DNA of 64,000 bases from Bactrocera neohumeralis (lineage: Eukaryota; Arthropoda; Insecta; Diptera; Tephritidae): contig NC_065920.1 of assembly GCF_024586455.1 (NCBI RefSeq), positions 18,810,144-18,874,143 on the forward strand, read 5' to 3'. The number at the start of each line of letters is the position of its first letter. Position 1 is the stretch's first letter. The position numbers and the translations under genes are program-made. This document shows positions 33,644 through 47,100 of the stretch, one piece after another. The notes beneath the pieces were generated by a model, which made no database searches, had not been told where the DNA came from, and saw only the letters and a program-made list of their open reading frames with translations.

Positions 33644-33736
33644 AGTGTCAGTTGCTCCACAATCGCCGTTGGTGAATTTTGGTGCCAAAGTTCCGTCTCC
33701 GTTTGGATTACAATTCTTGTTAATTAAACGCTTAAA
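33644..33736 (+). promoter_or_regulatory. Eno: Probable Eno 5'UTR exon and initiator region
   Basis: TCAGTG at 33642 and TCAGTT at 33648 match the insect initiator consensus. About 90 bases later CTTAAA|GTAAGT gives a good donor at 33737. Splicing to the acceptor ending at 34377 would place a short leader before the ATG. A TATATAT stretch near 33555 is too far upstream to serve as TATA box. The exact start site is inferred. Confidence 0.5.
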
Positions 33737-34384
33737 GTAAGTGCTCCAAATCTTGTGCAAAATATTGAAGTAATAAGTGCATAATTTTATTAAAAATAAC
33801 AATAATAATAAGATAAATACCCAAACAATTTATATTAACATCTTAGCTAACTAAATTCAATCGATTTGTTAAACAATGGCGAAAAGTTAGATAACATTTT
33901 TCGAGTGGCCGTGTGCTTAGTTCTATAAAAATGTTTAATATATATTCGTGTTTTTATTTTTTTATTTTAAATATCGAATGCTTTTCATTTAATATGCCTT
34001 TATGATTAATATTTATATTAAAAAGTAAAAGTATTTTATAACCGGGTGAGATTTTTCGTTAATGTGGTAATTTCTTATGACCTTTATTCGCTACGTAGAG
34101 GTCATTTATAGCAAGAGCACGACTTTCATGTGTAATAGAAAGTAATGGAAAATAACTTCGTCAGCTTAGAAGAACTAGAACTATATGCACATAATTGCAA
34201 ATAATGATAATAAAAACATGTAAATTTAATAATTGAATAACAGATACCAAGGAGGTCAAATTAATAATATAATAAGTGTAGATATCAGTTTTTATCAGAT
34301 TTTCGATTTTGTTTAGATAAACTAAATAAATAAACATTTTTTTCTAATATATCCTCATATCTATATTTTTCAACTAGCTCAAGT

Positions 34385-35101
34385 ATGCCTATCAAGTCAA
34401 TCTTCGCTCGTCAAATCTTCGACTCGCGTGGTAACCCCACCGTCGAGGTTGATTTGTGCACTGAATTGGGTCTTTTCCGTGCCGCTGTACCCTCGGGTGC
34501 ATCGACCGGTGTGCATGAAGCTCTTGAATTGCGCGATAACGATAAGAACAGCTATCATGGCAAGGCTGTGACCAAGGCTGTCGACCATGTAAACAAGACT
34601 TTGGGACCCGAATTGTTGAAGGCAAATCTTGAGGTCACCGATCAAGAAGGCATTGATAATTTCATGCTGAAATTGGATGGTACTGAGAACAAGTCGAAAT
34701 TCGGTGCTAACGCCATTTTGGGTATCTCATTGGCTGTCTGCAAAGCTGGTGCTGCCAAGAAGGGTGTACCACTATACCAGCACATTGCTGATTTGGCTGG
34801 CAACAAGGACATTATTCTGCCAGTACCTGCATTCAATGTAATCAACGGTGGTAGCCATGCTGGCAACAAATTGGCCATGCAGGAATTCATGATTCTACCA
34901 ACAGGCGCAACCAGCTTCACTGAAGCCATGAAAATCGGCTCTGAAGTCTACCATCACTTGAAGAAGGTCATCAAGGATAAATTCGGTTTGGATGCCACCG
35001 CTGTCGGTGATGAAGGTGGTTTCGCACCCAACATTCAATCCAACAAGGAAGCTTTGGTTTTGATCCAAGATGCCATCGCTAAGGGTGGTTACACCGGCAA
35101 G
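34385..35101 (+). CDS. Eno: Eno coding exon 1
   Basis: Starts seven bases after the CAACTAG acceptor (exon boundary at 34378) and ends at Lys239 before GTGAGT. It carries the N-terminal domain and the first part of the barrel up to GGYTGK. Confidence 0.97.
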
Positions 35102-35834
35102 GTGAGTTATGTTCAAATTATGGTGTAATTCAATTGGAAAATGTAATTCAATTCAAAAGTATTGAAACCGTTTTTAATGCACAACAAGCAATATATTTTT
35201 CCTTAAACTCTGCTGAATATTAAAACGAGTTTCTTCTTTCCACCCACAGGTTGAAATTGGCATGGATGTTGCTGCTTCTGAATTCCACAAGGACGGTCAA
35301 TACGACTTGGACTTCAAGAACCCCAACAGCGACAAGTCACAATGGTTGTCGCCTGAAAAGCTCACCAACTTGTACCAGGAATTCATCAAGGAGTTCCCCA
35401 TCGTCTCCATTGAGGATCCCTTCGATCAGGATCATTGGGATGCCTGGTCAACCATTACTGCCAACACACAAATCCAAATTGTTGGTGATGATTTGACTGT
35501 CACCAATCCCAAGCGTATCCAGACTGCCGTCGAAAAGAAGGCCTGCAACTGCTTGTTGTTGAAGGTCAACCAAATCGGTACCGTCACCGAATCCATCAAG
35601 GCTCATTTGTTGGCCAAGAGCAACGGCTGGGGCACCATGGTATCACATCGCTCCGGTGAAACCGAAGACACCTTCATTGCCGATCTCGTTGTTGGCTTGT
35701 CTACTGGTCAAATCAAGACTGGCGCACCATGCCGCTCCGAACGTTTGGCCAAATACAACCAAATTCTTCGCATCGAAGAAGAGTTGGGCGCCAAGGCGAA
35801 GTATGCCGGCAAAACATTCAGAAAGCCACAGTAA
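34385..35834 (+). CDS. Eno: Enolase (2-phosphoglycerate hydratase), complete, two coding exons
   Basis: Enolase converts 2-phosphoglycerate to phosphoenolpyruvate in cytosolic glycolysis as a Mg-dependent dimer. Exons 34385-35101 (239 codons) and 35250-35834 (194 codons plus stop) join in phase 0 at CAAG|GTGAGT and CCCACAG|GTTG, giving 433 aa, the usual animal length. Visible motifs are DSRGNPTVEVDL near the start, the SGASTG loop, NGGSHAGNKLAMQEFM, GDEGGFAPN (about 208-216, catalytic Glu), SIEDPFDQDHW (metal Glu near 294), the metal Asp near 319, LLLKVNQIGT (catalytic Lys near 344) and SHRSGETEDT (near 371). No key residue is missing. The start is fixed by the conserved MPIKSIFARQIFDSRG. Codon use is GC-rich compared with the flanks, as expected for a highly expressed gene. 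Confidence 0.98.
35250..35834 (+). CDS. Eno: Eno coding exon 2
   Basis: Begins VEIGMDVAASEF after CACCCACAG and runs to the TAA at 35832. It carries the metal-binding Glu/Asp, the catalytic Lys and the SHRSGE motif. It ends YAGKTFRKPQ. Confidence 0.97.
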   Translation, partial: VEIGMDVAASEFHKDGQYDLDFKNPNSDKSQWLSPEKLTNLYQEFIKEFPIVSIEDPFDQDHWDAWSTITANTQIQIVGDDLTVTNPKRIQTAVEKKACNCLLLKVNQIGTVTESIKAHLLAKSNGWGTMVSHRSGETEDTFIADLVVGLSTGQIKTGAPCRSERLAKYNQILRIEEELGAKAKYAGKTFRKPQ

Positions 35835-35953
35835 ATTTTTAGTGTTGATCAATGAATAATGATTCCAACATGCACAATTAAGGCGAATTCAAGAAAATTT
35901 TGAGAACAACATGTGGGTGTGGCAAATTAAGTTGAACTTAATAACGGGAATAC

Positions 35954-35959
35954 AATAAA
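35954..35959 (+). terminator. Eno: Candidate Eno poly(A) signal
   Basis: An AATAAA hexamer about 120 bases after the Eno stop. Further AATAAA-like hexamers occur downstream, so longer 3' ends are possible. Confidence 0.45.
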
Positions 35960-35989
35960 TGCAAACCTAGTACCTTAAACTGTATAGCC

Positions 35990-38205
35990 ACCTACTAAAA
36001 CAAACCAACAACAACAACAAATGTTAATGAAATTTTGTGCACAGTTATGATTTTCATCACCTTATCATACTTGTAAACCATTTTAATTGTTATATTAAAC
36101 ATACTTTATTTAAACTATATACAGAACTATTATTTCTTAATTGTTCTTTTTATATAAAAACTACTTTAAATTATTATTATTAATGAAAATTTCATTTCGG
36201 TATAATAAAATAGCATAGAAGAATGATAAAAAAAATAAAGAAAAGACCAAAAACACAACGAATTATTTATTATTTCGAATATTATTTGCCCTTACTACAC
36301 TGCTGTGCAAAAAAAAATCTAACTAACTGGCTTATTAACAAAACATTTCAAAAAACATATTGCTTAATTGTTGAATATTAGTGTTGTTATGTAACATGAA
36401 ATCATACCGATGACACTCTGTGTTGTCCATTACAATTGTATGTAATCGAGTATATAATTGTCTGCTAGCATTGTGCTAATAATTAATAATAAAAAATTAA
36501 TATGAAAATATTGATTTCAACTCTGCGCTTGTTATTTGTTGTGAAAATTTTAATAGATATTGTGAACGCAATAAAAAAAAGAATGCTTGTAACTACCGCG
36601 TATTAACCAGATTATTTAAACATACGAAAATGAGGCTATTTTTTTTAATTATCAATGATTATTGTTTATCAATCATATTTGTAGTTTATTCTAAATTACT
36701 TCTAGTTCTGCTTTTTCTCAATATAGTCAATGTCAAGGTCTTTTGAGAAGGTTAAAGAGAAAGATTGAAAAAGTACATATATGTATATCAGTTAGGTAAT
36801 TTGTATTTTCGAAAATTTGTTCAAAATGCACAAAAATATGTCCTTGGTGTTCTTAGTATTACGAAGAACTACATATTATCTATAATATATATGTATATAA
36901 TTTGTGTATACATCTAGTATATGTTTATGTACGTATCAGCATACATTATTTATTTATGTACTCATGGCCGTAGAGTACAAATTGGGATGTTTTTAGTGAA
37001 TGATTGGAGAAAAAATCTGCAAAATATTGTTACAGAGCACCGAACACCCTGAGAAATTCGAGGCCGGAAGGAATTGTCTTCCCTCTCACACTTTTACCGT
37101 ATGTACCGAATAGGTATATTACACTACCTCGTAGGGTAGGTCATACTTTTTGCACATTACGTGAGTTATTTGACAGCTGTTAGGTTTTTATATATGTACA
37201 TATGTATATATGCATACAAATCATCGCTTAGTCATTTAAATATGTTTAATTGATAGTATTTGAAAATTATATACATACATACACCTGTATTTCAGAGGAA
37301 GAATGATTTTTTTCTTATTTTGCCTGATCTAATTGACGAAATTTCAGCCTTGAAGACAATCGAACTTTAGGATTTCAAAAATTTCCATAATTATGCGCAA
37401 AAAAATGTATGTCCTATATGTATGCATGTACATACATACATACATATATACATACGAATATAAGATGCGAGCACGTGATATTTGACGCAAAAAATTGCAT
37501 GATTTAGTTCATTATTGCTACAGACAAAACCTAATTAACTTATATACAACTAAATGTCCATGTATTATATTTATTTGACATTTAGTTGTAAATTTGTATA
37601 CACATACGTAATATAGTGTGTATGTGCGTTGATTCGAATTTGTCTGCGACAACTTTTTATTAGTTTAATGGAAAAATTTGTGCTGATTTAACATCAGGCT
37701 TAATTTGATGAAATTTATACTTAAAAAAAAGAAGCGGAATTTAGTAAAGCCACTTAATAACAAATAGTTTGGAATAGTGAAAATGCTTAATAATAATAAT
37801 ATTATTAACTCAGAATGTAAAATATATTCGCTCGAGTTTATTTCAATATAATATAGTGTAATTTAGCAATTAGGTAATAGAAAACGCGCATACCATAGAT
37901 TTCGATAAAGAATATCCGAAAATACGAGTAGTAACATTAACTTAAGAAATTCTTATAACGCGTAATTCTAGGAACGTTTGTTAGACGGATATGCTGATTT
38001 TATCCGTGGAAACGGATTTTGTACATATGGATATCCGCAACTTCGAAAAAGCGGGTAGATCGAGCGCTAGTTTGATTATTGTAAATTGCAAATTGTTCAT
38101 CATAAACATTTCCGAAGCCTTCCACTATAAGCCTTCCAGCATAAGCGTTTTCCAAAATGCTCTTTCTGATCAAATTTTAAAACTATCGATAAGTAATTTG
38201 CAGAG
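35990..38205. other. Intergenic region downstream of Eno
   Basis: AT-rich, with CATA/TATG microsatellites near 37180-37210 and 37420-37460. No gene seen. Confidence 0.45.
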
Positions 38206-38420
38206 CTAGAAATAGTAATAAGTTAAAAAAATTTTGATAATTCCGCATTTAATCCATGTCAACGAATAATGTGTGTTGTTGTTGTTGTAACGGTAACCTA
38301 GTCGCATTAGGTAAGGATTAGATGAATTGTCATCGAAGTCATCCAACGGTAGATAACAGAAACTTCTTGGAGAGGAGTTCATTATGCTCCTTAATTGAGA
38401 ACATACCGGCCTCACACTTT
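38206..38420 (-). pseudogene. Short non-LTR retroelement 3' end
   Basis: The minus strand reads YLPLDDFDDNSSNPYLMRLG followed by GGTTACCGTTACAACAACAA. This is the same C-terminal tail as at 21685 (LGLPLDDVDDNLANPYMQRS) plus its 3'UTR with a CAA-repeat tail. Only the last portion is present. Confidence 0.7.
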
Positions 38421-38439
38421 AACAACATTTGGATCGGTA

Positions 38440-38780
38440 AGTTTTAGACAAATAATATATCCTCATTATTTGCGTAGACACCGCTTACGGAGTTATAGCC
38501 GACTTTTAGAACAGCGAAGGCTCTTGTGTTCTTTTCCTTGCGTTTTTTCGTTTACGTGGCGAGTACCAAACCGAGCGCACAACCCTGGGGAGGGACAATT
38601 TGTCGTCTCACTTCAGCTTTCGCCATCAAAGGAACGTTATTTGGCTACCCAGAGGATACTTGGTCTAAAACCGGAAGTCGTAAGCTGTTTGAGCCATATG
38701 TAAAAGAATCGCTTCTGGCTACTCCCAAGTGAATGTCGCTCAGAGATTTTTTCTTACTTGCGTGAACTTCTACACATGGC
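38440..38780 (-). repeat. Family R retroelement end
   Basis: The reverse complement matches 58630-58830: CACTTGGGAGTAGCCAGAAG, GACCAAGTATCCTCTGGGTA and GGTTGTGCGCTCGGTTTGG. Non-functional. Confidence 0.65.
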
Positions 38781-39689
38781 TCCATCCGCCGTTGAAGAAC
38801 AATGTATGTATATGACTATAAATATCCGCAACTTCCAAAATGTGAATAACCCAAGGCCTGTTTTTGTTGTTTAAAGTATAAGATATAATTGTTATCTAGC
38901 TCAAATAGGAAAATAATTAGATTAAAGTAAAGTTTTGACCCTTTGGAGACATTAAATGTAGCGAGTTTTTGTTTTCGTTCTTCTACAGCTGCCAATTGCA
39001 TGTGCTTTTAACATAAAAATATTTTTTTAAATTTTTTTCGGAGCCTTCCATAAATTTTCCTACATATGTAAGTACATATGCATATTTTTCTTTTTTATCA
39101 AGACAGACAGTGTACATACATACATACATATGTTTAATCTATATTTACTATTTTCGCTTATCTTAACGACTTTGTTTTCAAGACGAGCCCCTTTAAAGCT
39201 TTCTGTTCAATTTCAGACTTTGAACTGCTAATACATATATATACATTTAAATAAAACATACACTTACCAGTTACATACATATGTACATAATTCGTTCATA
39301 CCAACTAGTCTACTGGCATGTCTGCTTGTTAGACAGTGACTTTTTGGTACTCCTACTAGAGTTCTAATATTATTATTTTTAACTTTTAATGGTGCGGTCT
39401 TTATTCCATCCATACCACGTTTGCTTGCTTGTCTTGTGATTGATACCACCGAGACTCAACTATATTTATAATATATTTGTCAATAAGATATCTGCAAGTA
39501 GCCAGAGGCGTATAAATACCTTCTTTTCCAGAGTCGAATTGTAGGATGGTGTCGTTTCTAGCTCTGGAACCCATTGCAGGTTTATCGTGAAATAGGATAC
39601 TAGATCCACGTTCACAATATGAACTGGAGTCCATATATTTAGTATCTGGCGGGTTGAATAGTTTTGTTCCGACATACCTCAAAAATACT

Positions 39690-39905
39690 ATTCATACAAA
39701 ATTGTATCCGGATGCATTAATTGGTTTCTGATTTGCATACTGGCAAGTGAAAGAATCAGATGGAATTTAAAATTATGTTATATGGGAAGTTGGCGTGGTT
39801 GTAGTCCGATATTGCACATTTTCGCACTGGAATATAAGAATGTCAGGATTATATTACGTACCAAAGTTGGTCGATATCGGTCGAGCAGGTATGAAAATGT
39901 TCCTT
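39690..39905 (-). repeat. Dispersed fly repeat family B fragment
   Basis: The minus strand has TCGGACTACAACCACGCCAA, CTTCCCATATAACAT and AATTCCATCTGATTCTTTCA, the central part of family B. Intergenic, 3' of grp. Confidence 0.7.
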
Positions 39906-40446
39906 GTAGAGCAGGTTCAGAGCATCATAAATACAAAAACAACCTTCTCACACGACAACATATAAACAAGAAACGTTTATCCCTCCAAAACCCGTAATAT
40001 TGAATGACCACACTATTTTAACATTAATGTTACTTGAAATACAAATAAAAAATTTCATTTAACATTTCATTTGCTGTTATTTCAGCAGTCTTCTTTATAT
40101 TTAACTAAGATTTCCATAAAATGTGTATATTAACATTCGTCTGATTTGTGTTTTCTAATAAATTAATACAGCCAAAAACGAAACTAAGTCAATTACTAAA
40201 ACTATATGTGAAATTCAATGAGAATATGTGAATACAAAAACAATAATAATGCAAACAGACATATGAAAGTGATAACACTAAATTAGAGAATACATATTTT
40301 CTTTGTATACATTTTGTGTAGGAAATTGACTTTGGATTGGATAGTGTAAAAAAAATATATATAAAATATATTTGGCAATTGCATTGTAACTGCCAGTCAT
40401 TGTACAACTTCAAAACGCCTTCGAACATATAAAACGCAAATTCTTT

Positions 40447-41114
40447 TTAAGGCACAGCATTTGTCGCTATCGCAATGGGCCACGTTGTCGGTCCACGCAA
40501 GACAATGTCCTCCAATGATTCTTTAATTTTAATAAAGCGACGCTTAAACTCTAAACCACAACCTTTGGACAAACGGAAATCGACCAGAATCTTGCCATCC
40601 ATCTCGATAATGTACGCCTTGAAGACCAAACGCAGTTTTCGGCGATCAATCGTTGATATGGTGACCACACCACCATCGCCCACTTTGCAGGCGAAACCCA
40701 AACGTTCGATGGTCGCGACCAGACGTTTTACCGTGTCATCCCAACGTGTGGTGACAAAGAAGCGCGTCATACGACGCACCAAACGATGGAAGACATTCTG
40801 CGATGCCGATTGTGTTTGATTCATTTGCGTGCAAACCAGCAAATCGTCCAGTAGGGCAGGTTGTGAGAAGCAGAAATTGAAGCGCGCCTCCTGTGCGGCG
40901 GCGGGATTGTTATTGGCGCCATCGGCGGCGCTGCCACCGTCCGTAAAATCTGGCGGTATGGTGGGCATCGGTTGTGAGCAGTAATTACGCGATATCGTGT
41001 CATCGACGAAGTGATTGGTGAGACGATGCTTGCTCGAATGCTGTCGTGAGCGTTTGGCTTTCGGCGAGTGTATGTCGAGCGCAGCGGCCGAATCAACGAG
41101 ATCGTGTGAAAGTT
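40447..41114 (-). CDS. grp: grp last exon: SQ/TQ regulatory region and KA1-like tail
   Basis: 222 codons including TAA. After CTCCGCAG it starts LSHDLVDSAAALDIHSPKAK. A disordered part follows, with SQ or TQ sites in NYCSQPMPT, CFSQPALLDD, VCTQMNQTQSASQN; the FSQP context matches the ATR target region of vertebrate Chk1. The tail FHRLVRRMTRFFVTTRWDDT to RFIKIKESLEDIV is the KA1-like autoinhibitory domain. An open frame extends upstream of the exon into the intron but carries no conserved residues. Confidence 0.95.
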
Positions 41115-44100
41115 CTGCGGAGAAAACGATGAATGAAGTTGGCAAATTAGTTGTGTTGCACACCACTTTTTTTTTTTGGTTAATAATATTAAATATAAAT
41201 AATATGTGAAGGAAAATTATATCAAAAACGCACTTAAGAAAACGAAAACACACACACTGAATAAAATGAATTGCATTGGAAAAAGAAAATGCAAAAATCA
41301 TTTGGTTTTTGGTAATAAAGCTCTATGGATTTCTAGTACGCCCACCATACAGCTAAAATCACCAAAGAACAAATAATATGCAAACGAAAAGAGAATGCAA
41401 ACATAAAAACAAAACGAAATGCACAAAAGCAAAAAAAAACTTAGTTTTTTGGACATAATTATAACACTTTGAAAAAAATAGCAACGCAAATAGCAAAAAA
41501 AAAAAAACAATTTTTTTAGGACATAATTATAACACTTTGAAAAAAAAATAAAACAAAAATGTGGTTATAGTATTATTTCAAAATAAATTTTTGATTTTTT
41601 TTCTGCACTTAGCAAAAATATATCATGGTGTTATTTTAAAAAATTACAAAAAAATATTTTCAATTTATTTATTTTTTCTTTTTTAATTTTTTTTTAAATA
41701 TAGCTATATTACAATCTTAAAAAAATTTTTTATTAATATTTTTAAATTTTTTCTTGATATTTTACATTAAAAAAATCATATTATTTTGAAAAATTTACGA
41801 AAAATATTTTCAATTTATTTTTTAGTTTTGTTTTTTAATTTGGTTACAGCATAACCTTAAATAAGTATTTTAAATTTTTTTCTTATTTCACATTAAAAAA
41901 TAAAGAAATTATAGCATTTTTTTGAAAAAAATTCAATAAATATTTTCAATTTATTATTTCTTTTTTAATTTTTTTGTGGTTATAGTATAATCTTAAAATC
42001 TTTTTTGTATGGGCTTTTTAAATGTTATTTCACATTAAAAAATAATACATGATGTTATTTCGAAAAATTATAAAAAATATTTTCAATTTATTATTTAGGT
42101 TTTATTTTTTTTATGTGGTATAATCTCAAAATATTTTTTTGTATGGGCTTTTTAAATGTTATTTCACATGAAAAAATAATACATGATGTTATTTTGAAAA
42201 TTTACGAAAAATATTTTCAATTTATTTATATTATTTTTATTTTTAATGTCGTTATAGAAAAATTTTATATTTTTTGTACATTATTTTTTCAAATTTATTT
42301 TGTTATTCTACTTTGCAATAATAATAGACCTGGTAAAAAAAAAGTTCCAACAAATATTTAGTGTTTTTTTACTTATTTTTTTTATTACGGTATATTTTCA
42401 AATTGTTTTTGTATAAAACTTTTTAAATTTTTTTCCTTTTTTTTTCTTTTATTTTTTTACTTATTATTTTTTTATTATAATTAATTAATTTTATATAATT
42501 AATTAAATATTGTTTTAATTTAACTAAAATTCGACAATTTTAACTTGCGAGCATTAAAATAATTATTATTTTTATATTAATCATTTTTATTATTAAAATA
42601 ATTTTTTTTTTATTTATATTAATTATTTTTTCAACCCAGCACTTATATCTCTTACATTATTTTACACTCAGCTACACTTCAGAAGTATTTCTTCTCATTA
42701 ATTTCTCTTGCATTTCAAAGAAGTTGAAGCAGACTCTTCAATGCTTTGGTAATCTAGCTTTATGAAGTAGTCAAATCTATCATACAGCTAAAGCGCCAAA
42801 GCGATGAAAAGCTGCCAGTTGGCGACAGACATGAAAATTAAGCTTTCGTGTATCTTAAAAACAAAAAAAAATATTTTGTCGCCTTGCTAATTGTAAACTA
42901 AGCAGAGAGCTTTTATGGGACAGAGCGCAACGTAAAAGTTGAAAGCTAGCACTGGCTTTAGCAGACTGTTAGAAAGAATTTATAATGAAAAAAACTAAAA
43001 GAGCTTTTTAAGCACGTTACATGATTTTGTTATTTATACTTTAAAAACGATTTATAATTATTTAAAAAAAATCGCAGTTTTTTTACTGTCACCAAGAATT
43101 GTTTTCGATGGCGTTAACTTCCAAAGTTTTTTGACGGCATTGCCTTCAACTTCACTTTTCAAACAACTTTTTGCACATAGCCGTGATTTTAACGTCCGAT
43201 TAGTTGTAGTTATTGTAGAAACATTTGCTTAGGCACAAAATAACCCTCAGCGTTAAACGGCAATGCCTACTTGAGAGTCACTAAGTACCTGGACAAAGGG
43301 CTCATGTTTGAATAGAACGTTGCAGCTTTCTGAAATAGAAGCTTCACAGCTTTAAACTTGCTTTACCAAGCTTTTTTAAACACTAAAGCGCGCACTTTCC
43401 GTTTTTTGACTTATTTTGTCCATTATATATATATGGTATAGAAGTATTTTATATTAGAGCTTTTAATTTTTCAAAAAAAAGTTCATTTTGTACTTACCAT
43501 TCTCATTGAATTGCATGTTACACCATTTGTGGTCGAGTATCTTCTCTAGTGTCAGTCGGTATGTAGGATTTGTGGCCAAAACTTTGCGCAGCAACGATAT
43601 CGCCAATGTGTCCAATTTGCTCCAAGGCGTCTGTGTTGACCAGCGTTCATTATCAGTCCAGTTTTTGAACTCTTGACAATTTGTCGAAGGCTGATCCCAG
43701 GCCAGTTCTATGTGGTCGAAAATAATTGTGTGGAGAAAGCGGAAGAGATGTGTTTGGAAATAAGTTGATTTGTCGGGAATTTATTTAAAATAAGGCTATA
43801 TTAGTTAGTATAGCCGGCTGCAGTTTAATCTAAACAAGACTCCAACTAATTATGTAATAAATATTTGTTAGTAAAATAATTAAGTTTTTTATATTTTTAA
43901 TTGAATGTATAAATAAAATTATAAATTTTAGGATAAGTTAATTTGAAATAGCTAATATTTTACAGCTGTTACTAGGTTATATAACACAAATATACATACA
44001 TACATATTTTTTAAATGTTATTTTAATTTTTTTTTTATTAATAATTAAATTTTAATTTTTTATATACACATTTTTTATTTTCTTTTAATTTTTTAAATAT

Positions 44101-47100
44101 TTTTATATATTTTTTTTTAAATTTGATTACAATTTTTAATGCTTTTTAATTAAAACATAATTAATTAAAAAAAAGTTTAATTAAACAAAATTTTTAATTA
44201 AATAAAACGTTTTTAATGTTTTAAAAAATAAAAAAAATTAAAATATTTTTAATATTTTTTATTTACTTTTTATATTTTTTCCAAATTTTGTTATTATATA
44301 ATTTAAATTTTTTATTTTTTTAATACATTTTAATTTTGGTTTAATATTTTTTCCAAATTTTATTGTTATTATTTTATTTTTTTGTTTATTTTTATTTTTT
44401 TTTTTAATTTTATTTGAAATTAATTTATACCTTGGAAAATTTTTTAATATTATACTAATTAAATTTTCTTCTTTAGATTTTTAATATTTTTTAACAGTAC
44501 TAATATACATTTTTTAAATTAAAAATTTTTTTAATTTAAATTTGTTTTAAATTTTTTAATTTATTTTTAATATTTTTTATTTTTTTAGTATTTATTATTT
44601 TTTTTAAATATTTTTTTATAATTATTTTTTATTTTTAATATTATATTTCCGAATTTTTTATTTTATACTTATTGTTATTATTTTATTTTGTTTTTCTTAT
44701 TTTTATTAAAATAAATTTATATCTTGAAAAATTTTTAAATATTATATTAAGTAAATTTTCCTCATTAGTTTTTTTATATTTTTTAACATTACTAATATAG
44801 TGTTTTTAAATTAAAAAGTTATTATTTTCTAATATTCATACATATGTATGTACATACATATGTATATTTATTATTATTATTTTTTAAATATTTTTCCCAA
44901 AGTTTATTGTTATTTTTTTATTTTTTTGTTTATTTTTATTCTTTAATATTTTTTTCATACTTTATTATTATTATTTTCATTTTTTATTTCTGTTAAAATT
45001 AGTTTATATTTTGAAAAATGTTTAAATATTATATTAAGCAAACTTTCCTCTTTAGATTTTCAATATTTTTAACAGTACTAATATACAGTTTTAAATTAAA
45101 AAATTATTATTTTTTATTTATTTTTTTTAATAATTTTTTTTAATATATTTTTTTTTTTAATTTATTGTTATTGAATAAATTTAATAATTTTATTAAATAT
45201 TATATTAAGTAAATTTTCTTTTTTAGCTCTGTAAAAATTTTTTTAACACTACTAATATATGTACATATGTATGTATGTATATACCGACGCCCAGAATTAA
45301 AGTTCTCTCAATTTTTAAGCAAACAATAAAAGCAAGTGTGGCAAGCCAAACACAGCTGTGGCAAAATTACATTTAATAAATTCGAAAAAAAATTAAATAA
45401 TTTTGCAAAATTAAATGAAAACATTAGTGCACAGTGGGCGAACATAACAAAAAACGCACATAATTTAAACGAAACACATTTCACACAAAAAAACGAATTA
45501 TACTAAAGCAAAATTCAAACAAGACGAGCAAACACAATTTAATAAAAAATAACGGTAAAAAATAATCTCAAAAAAGAAACCGAGCATTCAAACAATAACG
45601 AACGAGACAAAAAGTAAGTAAGTAGCGAGCGAAACAGACAAATAGCAACAAAACAACGAAAAAATGTGCAGCAAGCAATTTAAGCTGGAGCTTTGGTATA
45701 AAAGCTTTAGATGATAGCATATTTAAGAATCTACAGCTAGAATACCAAAGACACAGCAAAAATGATTTGAGAGATTGATTGGCTGGTTGGACGATTGATT
45801 TGTCGATTGATTGATTGATGATGAGTTTAATGGTGCAATTTTTTTATTTCTAAATCAATTTTTTAAACAGGCACGTACATAAACCCAGTATGAGCGTCGT
45901 TTTAAAACCGAATTTCTACCCGAACAATATGACACAAATATGCAACTTTTTTCGTACGACAAAACGACAATTTAATACGATGAATATGGGTAAGAAAAAC
46001 GTAAAAACAAAAAACACAAAAAGACAAAACAAAAAACGCAATCCGCACTGCAGGCGATAATCTACGCGGCGTATGAAATATTACACAAAAAAATTTGCTA
46101 TATACAAAATAAAACGGCACGTATGGCAAGGCAAGTGCAGCATGTAAACCGAGGCAAATAATGAAATGTGTTCGACTTGATTGATGAGGATGCGCGGATG
46201 TGACGAATAACGAGTTGGACGGATATTGTTACTAAAGCGCACGAGTGTGTGTCTATGTGTGTGTGTGTGTGGCATTATGAATATAACACATGCATCCGGA
46301 TAAAATATGTATATAGTGGAGCACGGCGCTATCTGGGCGTGTCACCCAGCGATGCATGAGCGCCATAAAAAACATATGCGCATATTTGTATGTGGTTGTA
46401 TGTGCAGCATGGAATTCAGAATTTCTTTCGCAGGATGTGTGGGCGTTGTATGGCGCGAGACAGCCTGTTGCGGCCAGGCGTGCGCCAGTGGGCAAGGGAA
46501 TAGACGAAACATGTGAACAGTTTTTTCGATATGTGCGTTGCATGTAAGCGCCATAATCTATATACAATATAGTATAACAACAAAAACAAAACAAATGCAT
46601 GCATTCAATCAAAATTGTGTGTTGTTTGTGTGCTTGGAACGTGTTGTGCTATATTTTCACTAAGAACATTTCATAAAATAAAGTTGCATTGCGCGAATTT
46701 TAAGCGCACGAGCTAACTCTGTGCGGTTTTTCTTTGGTGTTAGTTAAAAAATTTCTGTGTAGCGGTCTATTTTTATTATATTTTAAATGCATTACTTACC
46801 ACCAGCCAGCATAGTGACCAGTATAATGCCGCAGGACCAGATATCGGCGGGTTGTGCGTGGTAGGGTTTTATAAGTACTTCAGGCGCTACATATGGTAAA
46901 GTGCCGCAGCGGGTGTCCAGCAAGCGTTCTTTGCCTTTGTATCTGTGTGTTTGGAGAAAAATAGTGAAAAGCGAAAATGAGTAATTGATTTTAGTGAAAC
47001 TCTGCACGTAAGCCGATTAAGCGGAATTTATTGCAAATAATTAGTAAGAAATCAATAAATATTATATTGTGGTAACTGTAAATTGCGAAAATGCAATGTG

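Noticed and set aside
34392..35116. Minus-strand open frames opposite enolase
   Set aside because: Antisense shadows of a highly biased coding sequence.
46253..46612. 119-codon minus frame and several overlapping plus frames
   Set aside because: Many frames open simultaneously around a GT microsatellite, no conserved pattern.
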